64,000 bases of DNA. It comes from Gnetum montanum (lineage: Eukaryota; Streptophyta; Gnetopsida; Gnetales; Gnetaceae). Both the position numbers and the translations under genes were made by a program. The DNA lies in assembly GCA_015680685.1 (NCBI GenBank), contig MNCI01033431.1, positions 49,256 through 113,255 on the forward strand, read 5' to 3'. Positions 57,150 through 64,000 of the stretch are shown here, one piece after another (the first letter of the stretch is position 1; every line of letters begins with the position of its first letter). Below the pieces are notes generated by a model. It was not told the origin of the DNA and searched no databases. It worked only from the letters and a program-made list of their open reading frames with translations.

Positions 57150-57560
57150 CAGTGTTGACAGTAGGTATGGCATCACAAATCGTCCACTACAACGTAAAAC
57201 TGGCATCACACGTCCGCTACGACATAAAACTGGCATTGCACGTCCGCTACGACGTAAAACTAGCAAAGTTGTACAGGTCCGCCAAGACGAAAAATTGGCA
57301 TCTTTTTCACGCGTCCGCCACGACGCTAAACTAGCACAGGTATGTAACTGTCTGCTGAGATGTAAAACTAGCACAGATCTGTCCTTGGGTCATGACACGA
57401 AACTGACACCCACAGCACGGTCTGCTGAGACCATAAACCAGCCTTACCACCGTCCGCTACGATGCAAAACTAGCACCTCTCGGTCTGCCCGGACTTTAAA
57501 CTGGGACCATGGTCTGCTGAGACTTAAACCAGTAACGGCAGTCTTCCAAGACTTAAAACT
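57150..57560. repeat. Post-pol tandem array of G2
   Basis: About 13 imperfect units based on 'gtccgctacgac' followed by 'gtaaaactggca', with the internal GTC/GAC dyad often kept when the bases between change (for example GTCTGCTGAGAC). It is the counterpart of 38095-38562. Confidence 0.75.
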
Positions 57561-58628
57561 GGGATGTATAGATCGCCACCATGTTCAAGCGAGCGTGATC
57601 ACTCTTATACAATTGCACAGCAGACGGGGTGGGATACTGAGACAATCCCAGTGTCGCCACCTCACCGGCATCCTACTGATTCCTTGGATAAGCAAAGAGG
57701 CATCTTACTGATCCCTCGGAGATGTCGCCACCGCACCCGCCGCAGTGGTGGTACCTCTGGGAGTTTAGCCTCGTTAGTCGGAGCCCCGACGAAATCCTCG
57801 TCGACAACGGCCCGGGTGTCTTCGCCCATCATCGCTATCGGATGCTGGCTTCCCAAATCCATCTGGCCGGTTCCCAGTGCAACCAGTTAGCTGCACTGTG
57901 TCTGATGCCCTTTTGACGAAGATATGCAGCGCCGAATCATCAGAAGGTTCCGCCCGCGTGCCCCGGCTCCTTCTTTACAGCTCCTTTATCTAACATCAGA
58001 CAGCATTGATTTCGAGAAAATCTCACCCTCGATTCAGCAGCAATGGTGTCCTCTGTTTTCTTTTGTGGTTGCAGGTTACTTGCCTTAGACGATCTCGTCT
58101 AAAGGTGCGTACATCTGAGCGGTAAAGTACAACAGCGTGTTGAAATGGCTGCTCAGGTTTGCCCAACCACTTAGCCCTACGCGTCAACACCGCACACAAT
58201 CTTACCCTTAGCTCTTGTTTTCCTCCATCCCCACCGCCCAATTCCCATACGCAGAACTCACATACGCACGTATCCACTTTCCGCATTCACGCTAGCAGAG
58301 ACATCACAAAAAGTGATGTGCAACACTCCTTTTGCACGCATTCCTGCAATAGCCGGTAACAGAGAAACCTCAGGCTGACGCGCTACGCTCGCCTGAAAGC
58401 ATTCCTGTCAACCGCGTATTTCATACCCCTATCATCCATAACGCATTTCGCATCATCCCCGAACCTGTTTCCAGCTATATCCCTTTTTTCTCCCATACTT
58501 GCTAGTCTTGCTCTTCTATGTTGACAGGGCAATACTTGAGTAGCCATGGATGAATGCTGTTCTTGCTTTGCCACTTCAGTGTTTCGCATTCTTTGTCGAC
58601 GTCTTTCGGGTAAGCCCTCCAAACCGTC
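57561..58628 (+). other. 3' untranslated region of G2
   Basis: Homologous to 36976-38094 of G1. It contains a pyrimidine-rich stretch with GTGGTTGCAG near 58065-58075, conserved in G1. A minus-strand frame at 57662-57862 has a conserved stretch. No sense coding region. Confidence 0.5.
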
Positions 58629-58643
58629 AACAAAGAGGGGCCA
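58629..58643 (+). promoter_or_regulatory. Polypurine tract of G2
   Basis: ACAAAGAGGGGCCAT directly before the 3' LTR. Confidence 0.7.
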
Positions 58644-60024
58644 TTGAAACACCGTGAAAATTACGAATCGGCCTCAGGCAAAGATTCGCAATTCAAGCAA
58701 GAGCGCGCTCCAGCTTAGTTCCAGGACGGGTTTACGCTCTATTACGCACGGCAGCATGATGAGTGTAACAAGCTCCAAAATAGTCAAAGGCAGAGTCTAA
58801 AGAAGCGCAACAGTTTGACGCTTTTCCTCCCGGCGCATGCGTAACTTGTTTTTACGCTCGATACGCAGCGGTGCGTATCATTGTGTATGTTATCATTCAA
58901 GTTGTTCATCGTTTTACACTTCATTACGCGCAGCTGCGTAAGTGAGCGTAATTTATACATTGTTTACGCTTCGACACGCGCAGCTACGTAGTGAGCGTAA
59001 AGTTGTACATTGTTTATGCTTCGACATGCACAACTGCGTAGTGAGCGTAAAGCAGCTCTGAGCTTATTGTTCTTTTACACCAGATTACGCTCATATATGC
59101 AACGCAACGCGAATGAGTGTAATCCAGCCTGAAAACAATTAAAACATGCTCAACACTTGCCTATTTCTCACATGCGTAACACGCAAACAAGCATGTTGTG
59201 CGTAGTCACAGTCTGACTTAAAAGATCATGCCAGCAAGGCCCGCAATATCCGGGACCCACATCATCAGGGTTGCGCCTTTCCCAGGAAGCGTCGCGGCCT
59301 ATAAATACCTCAGTTGACAAAAACACAAGGACGGTTGGCAAAAATTCGGGTTAGCAAGAAACTCAGAGAAGCAAAAAGGCATATTTCTGAGTACCAGAGC
59401 ACTTAGCACTTTGGAGCAGAAATACAGAGAACATTGCTTTGGCAATTGTGAACATCATCACCTTACAGCCGAAGCAGAGTATAGTTCGATTTGAGCACTG
59501 GTGATAGGAGTAATCTTTCTACTGAAGAGACTCTATCAATCAGACACAGTTGATCGGTAGACGTCAAAGCTTGGCCTGCCTTGCATCTCAGCTTAGCCCA
59601 CGAGGTAGATCGAACTTCTGTTTAGACCGTTTTGCTTGTTGTTTTGTGCTTGTTTCACATTCTGTAATCGGGGATTCCCCAGTGTAATTTCTCATACGAA
59701 ATATACATTTGTAAGTCAAAGCGCAGATCTTGAAGCTACGTGTTTCTCTTTTGCCAGCCTCCTTTCATCATGTTTAGCATTATCGCCGTCGCAATCCGTT
59801 CACATTGCTTTGCTTTTGTTTTACGCCCCCCTCGAATCAGATCACTTTCTTTTACACGCTTTGCATTGTTTTACTGACCCGTAAGTCCCTGTCTGATTGA
59901 CAAGATCGTTCAGGGTGCCGCAGATTCGTTTTCCAGCATAGCCCTCACGCGGATCCGTGGCTAAAGCTGTGTACACCGGAATATCGGTCGATATTTCCAG
60001 CTGCCGATGTTTTCTGTCGTTACA
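58644..60024 (+). repeat. 3' LTR of G2
   Basis: 1381 bp, TGAAACACCG...CTGTCGTTACA. TATAAATA at 59300-59307. Followed directly by TACCC. Confidence 0.95.
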
Positions 60025-60029
60025 TACCC
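60025..60029. repeat. Target-site duplication of G2, right copy
   Basis: TACCC, identical to 43578-43582. Confidence 0.95.
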
Positions 60030-63000
60030 CACCCGTTACGCCAGGGTTTTTGAGAGTTGCCAACGAGTCAGGTGGCTACATGATGACTGGACTTTGGATC
60101 CACCGCTCACCATCGAGGACGTGCAGAGGGAACTCCCGCCATTTCCATTGCCATTTGGCCCTGGTAAGGCGGTGGTGTAGTTGAGTACTGCGTAATGTTA
60201 TTGTAGATTTTGGACATTGTGTAATAGAGCTTTGACTAATTTGTGCTTGATGTTGTGCAGTTAGGGAATCTCGAGAGATTACCCTTACGATTTCCGGCCG
60301 CGAGGCGAGTGCTGTCCTCTTTCGCTACGGCGACATCAAGGACGCACAGCGTTGGCTCAGCCACTCGGCGGCCCCAGTCGCGGTGACCACCAAGATCCGA
60401 GCGGCAAGGCTCATGCACCTATTCTTGGCTGCGACTCCTCATGTCCCTGCTAGTAAAATGCTAACCCTAGTTAACTCCCTCAATGAGAAGGCCGAGCGTT
60501 TCTGGACGCGCGTACACAACGTGCGCGTGAGCTTTGACATCGACGCTTAGCTCTTCGCGGACCTCTTTAGCATCCCCTCAGATGGCCCTCCCATAAGTGA
60601 GAAGGCAAAGAGGAGCGAAGCTTTCCAAAATTAGCTGAAGGAGTGGGTAAGGGTCCCAAAGGAAAACAAAGGGTTTCCCTGCGAAAAATTCGAGATGGGT
60701 GCCGCCAAGACACTTTATCCTCTTTTCTGGGCTCGGGCCTTCCCCAAAACTCTCTCACAGGCGAAGTTATTTTCCGTAGAACAGACCCGTATTATGTGGG
60801 AGGTTCTGGAGGAGGGGACTTAGTTCAATTGGGCAAGCTATTTTGCCAAAGGACTGCGTAATGAGATGATCAAGCTTCGCAAGAAGCTTGAATCCCGTTT
60901 CAACGTGCATTACGCGTTCTTCATAGCTTGCCTCCGGCGATTTGCTGAGTTTCTGGTCATTCAGAGGGATGGGGTCTGGGTGCAGCAAGACCGAGACCAG
61001 CTATCCAGACCTTGGATTGGCCACATTCTCAGCACTACCCGTGGGCAGGATCCGCCGGAAGGGATCGGGGAGTCGTTGTCTATAACGACTAAGGGTCTGG
61101 CGACTCCCCAAGTATGGGGCCTCGACAATGTAGGCGGGATAATGCCTACCTACACTGGCGACGGCTCACGAGGGAAGCGTGTGGCGGAAGAAATCGTAGA
61201 GCCTGCAGCTCATCGTAAAAGGCTCCGCTTGGCTGAGGCCCCTGAGGGTGATGCAGGCCGGACTGTGGCGATCACAGTTCAGCGGAGTAAGCCACCGCCT
61301 GGTAAGCGCGAAGGGATTATATCACGCAATGTTTGTTTAGATATTGTACGCAATGGTATACTAAGGTGCTATGACATGAGCAGTAAAAATGACGAAAGAA
61401 CTGACCCCTAAGACGGGGGCGATAACACTAAGTCGTAGGGAGGGGGCCTCAATTTTGGAAGAAGAGGTCCCGACTACTAGCGTGAGCCGTGTATAGACTC
61501 GGGTACGTGAGGAGGCCCCAGCTACTAGAACCAGCGGCGTGCAAACTCAAGTGCGTGAAAGGGAAGGGGATACGGAAGCTGTTGATGAAAATGCCACTCT
61601 CACCGGTAGAGGTAATAAGTATGTTAGCGTGTTTGTGGGATTTCTGTAAATAAGTGAGGTTTCTAACTGAATTACGCTACAGGCAAAGAGGACACGCCCA
61701 CGTCTATCGCTGTGAGTAGAGCGTGGAGAGACTTCCCAGATAAATTTGCCTTCATGGAAGGTATCGTCAGCGACATGATCGAGCGCCTGGAACACGTCGA
61801 ACCTGGAGCGGGTAGGTTATGGTTGGAGTCAGTTTGTGATATTACATAAGGGTAATGTGTCATCGACGCTGATGATTATTTCTGTTAGGAGCTCGCCTTC
61901 GATGGGATCCCACTGAGCCCATTGATTTGGACATAGTGGAGCCCCCATCCAATGAAGCAGCCGTGCCACGCCACATTTATGAGGAAATGCGTAAATGTAC
62001 GTTACGCTTGACACACTCCTTATGGGAGAGTAAGGACGTTAATGAGAATATGTGGAAAAGGTTGCAGAGGTCGGAGCAGAAGGTTGAATCTCTTACCAAA
62101 GAGGTCGGAGACTTAAAATCGCGATGCGACTTCTTACAGGTGCGAGCATCGGGGGATGAAGACTGGCATACTGCTGTTGTCGATTACTCTTGATATTGGA
62201 CAGCCATCAAACACAGCGTACAGACCAGTCACACATTAGTCGAGTAGCGAATGCAGGTAGAACTCCTGGCTCAGAAAAGCCAGGACTGGAGGGATTATTG
62301 TACAAGTGTGAAAGAATGGAGGTAGAAGGAGAAGGATCATAAGCACTTGTACAAGCGGGAAAGCATTGCTTACCGGAGACTCTACCGAGATCTCGCCGTC
62401 AGGGCTCGATCCTTAGAAGTATTTCAGGACGTCATCGGCGCTTCCGATGCCTTCAAGAAGTTCGAGGAGCAGGTGACCGTCAGCGCGTCCCCCGAAAGGG
62501 TGATGACTTTCCCTGGGGATTAAGCTTCAATCCCTACCTTCTTCCCGGACCCACCCCGCTGAAGCAGCGTAGAGAAAGGGAAGGTAAAGGCTAGGGCAGC
62601 CTTGGGAGAAGACGTATGGCCAGATCTAACGGAGGAAGAGATCATGAAGCGCCTGTGGGCTGGTCTGGACAAGCTCCCCTTTGCTGCGAAAGCATGGCCG
62701 TCACAAGTAAGTTTACGCGCGACTTAGTTTGCATTTTTGATTGTGATGCTAAGCCGTGTGTAACTAATGTGCTGACTGTGTTCAAATACCAGCCGAGGAT
62801 GGGGAAGACGAACAAGCTGAGGAGTTAGCAGAGGGAGCGGCGGAAGCAACGGAAGAAGCAGAGGAAGAAGGTGAAGAATGCAACAATGAGGAGCGTCCTT
62901 CCATGGAGCCGGTGCCGGAACGGGGACCTCGCAGAGAGGACATTCTTCGTGAAAGAATCATTCCTAGAAACGATGGCCCATTGGAGGACGATCCATTAGC

Positions 63001-63055
63001 GTTGGATCCGGACTTAAGAGATACCGGTGATAGTGGCAGTAGGGGAAATGCGTAA
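60030..63055 (+). pseudogene. Antisense gene of G1, exons 3b-8
   Basis: Continues the gene interrupted at 43582. Exon 3b 60030-60163 (141 + 134 = 275 nt); exon 4 60261-61301 (1041 nt); exon 5 61399-61611; exon 6 61683-61811; exon 7 61889-62706; exon 8 62793-63055. Most junctions have GT donors and AG acceptors (for example TTGTGCAG|TTAGGG and GCCTG|GTAAGC); the exon 5 acceptor is weak. Exon 4 has three stops (about 60548, 60633, 60822) yet keeps long stretches identical or similar to G2 (KLESRFNVHYAFFIA, DGVWVQQDRDQLS, IVEPAAHRKRLRLAEAP). Exon 7 gives the coiled coil and keeps the start that is missing in G2. Exon 8 is very acidic (EEAEEEGEE) and ends RNDGPLEDDPLALDP...GNA. Confidence 0.75.
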
Positions 63056-63634
63056 TTATAATTTACGCATAGTTTTATTGAATGTTGTATGTAATATCAT
63101 TTTACGAATGACTGGAAAGACGTGTTATAAAACCTGGTGGATGCGTTAAATGTCAGTTACATATATCTTTATTCTTTCTTGCGTTTTGCCTATAGAGTGT
63201 AAGTGTAATTGTTGAAAAGTTCGCCTAAGTGACAATGATAGAACGTAATTCCTAGTTTAAGGCCATTGCGGGCCAGATGCGTAATGTAGAGAAAGCGTAA
63301 ATGATGATTGTAGATGGCTCCGGATAACTAGTTTAAGGCCGTTGCAGGCCGACTGCGTAACTACGTGTAACAGTATGAAGAGGTTGATTTTGTATAACTA
63401 GTTTAAGGCCGTTGCTGGCCGATTGCGTAAATTGTAACAAAAAATGTAATGATGTATAAATGCGTGAAGTAATGTGAAAGCGTAACTAACGCGGGTACGA
63501 TAAAACACGCAAAAATACAAAGCGTAAACACGGAAAGCAAATGTAGCATAAAAGTATGTTGAAACAAAAGAAGCTGCTAAATGGGGAGTGTGCTAACTTA
63601 CACGAGAATGGTGGTACACACAGAAGACCATTGT
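63056..63634. other. Convergent spacer between antisense gene and protease (G1)
   Basis: Three GGCC-hairpin repeats (63251-63274, 63326-63350, 63396-63420) and many GCGTAA words, equivalent to 48693-49220. No coding region. Confidence 0.6.
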
Positions 63635-64000
63635 TCAACCATCGATACGCAATTGTCTCTTAATGGCCTTTACGTTGGGCGCTGCGTAAGGGCGAGGAGG
63701 CTTGTGGTTTGGCTCCTCTACGTTGTCATCCGGAAATGGCAGGTCGGCCCAGGCTAGACCGTCGTCATNGTCCCCCGCCACAAACTCAATACGCACCGTT
63801 CCCTTGACTTGAACCCGTGCTCCGTTGAACGATTTTACGTAGGCTGTCGTCGTGGGAGTGAATAGGTCGACCAAGCCCAGCCTATCCACTATGGAATAAG
63901 GGATGACATTAGTAGCTGCGCCATCATCCACGTGCACCCTCTGGATCCGGTACTGGCCGACCCGAATGGTAATGAACATAGGCTCAGTCGTTACTTGACC
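63635..64000 (-). pseudogene. Aspartic protease of G1 (runs off window)
   Basis: Open from the window edge to a stop at 63635. VHVDDGAATNVIPYSIV holds the protease active-site loop; NGARVQVKGTVRIEFVAG matches G2. At the single N (63769) the sequence jumps to the acidic tail (DDGLAWADLPFP). About 240 bp present in G2, including the ILGRSW block, is absent, probably an assembly join. Confidence 0.8.

Larger units (their letters stand above)
43583..60024 (+). mobile_element. Element G2: full-length Tat/Ogre-like retrotransposon (16,442 bp)
   Basis: Both LTRs (43583-44962 and 58644-60024), a primer site, gag, protease, an opposite-strand spliced gene, pol, a tandem array, a polypurine tract and a perfect 5 bp duplication TACCC are present. 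By eye the two LTRs differ at roughly 45 of 1,380 positions, mostly C/T and G/A changes. The element sits in exon 3 of the antisense gene of G1. Confidence 0.97.

Overview
This window is plant nuclear DNA made almost entirely of nested, mostly decayed LTR retrotransposons. I see no bacterial-style gene, rRNA, tRNA or CRISPR array, and no ordinary host gene with its own context. Ty3/gypsy lineages of the Athila and Tat/Ogre kind, deep nesting and C-to-T decay point to a land plant with a large, repeat-rich genome. The species cannot be named from this sequence.

Layout. (1) 1-6040: minus-strand gypsy element A (LTRs, gag, protease, only the C-terminal end of integrase), inserted into an older plus-strand reverse transcriptase. 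(2) 7190-10966: AT-rich non-coding LTR element in an LTR-internal-LTR-internal-LTR arrangement, with a 644 bp gap. (3) 10967-12855: decayed minus-strand gypsy remnant carrying a 614 bp GC-rich non-LTR insertion with a 16 bp target-site duplication. (4) 12856-35511: mosaic of one Athila-like, pol-less family (copies E, B, C, D, F). These have gag(-protease), no RT or integrase, and a 3' gene (ORF3) with its own TATA promoter and 5'UTR intron. (5) 35512-64000: two copies of a GC-richer Tat/Ogre-like family. G1 lies on the minus strand (35512-43582, resuming at 60025-60030 and leaving the window at 64000). G2 lies on the plus strand (43583-60024), is 16,442 bp long, has a perfect TACCC target duplication, and sits inside G1.

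The main result is in G1 and G2. Both place a complete spliced gene on the opposite strand between gag-protease and pol. It has eight exons, its own TATA box, a decayed FCP1/NIF-type HAD domain in exons 2-3, a 347-codon exon 4 and a coiled-coil tail. Exons 1-4 are 119, 450, 275 and 1041 nt in both copies. In G1 the 275 nt is recovered only when G2 and one copy of TACCC are removed. A 3' splice acceptor just upstream of pol suggests that the antisense gene lies inside a pro-RT intron of the sense transcript, as Ogre elements have an intron at that position.

Within each G element, sense gag-protease and pol supply replication functions, and the antisense gene faces gag-protease tail to tail across a short repeat spacer. 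All coding regions here carry some stops or gaps, so these copies are probably immobile. The architecture shared by two diverged copies shows that it was a property of the active family.
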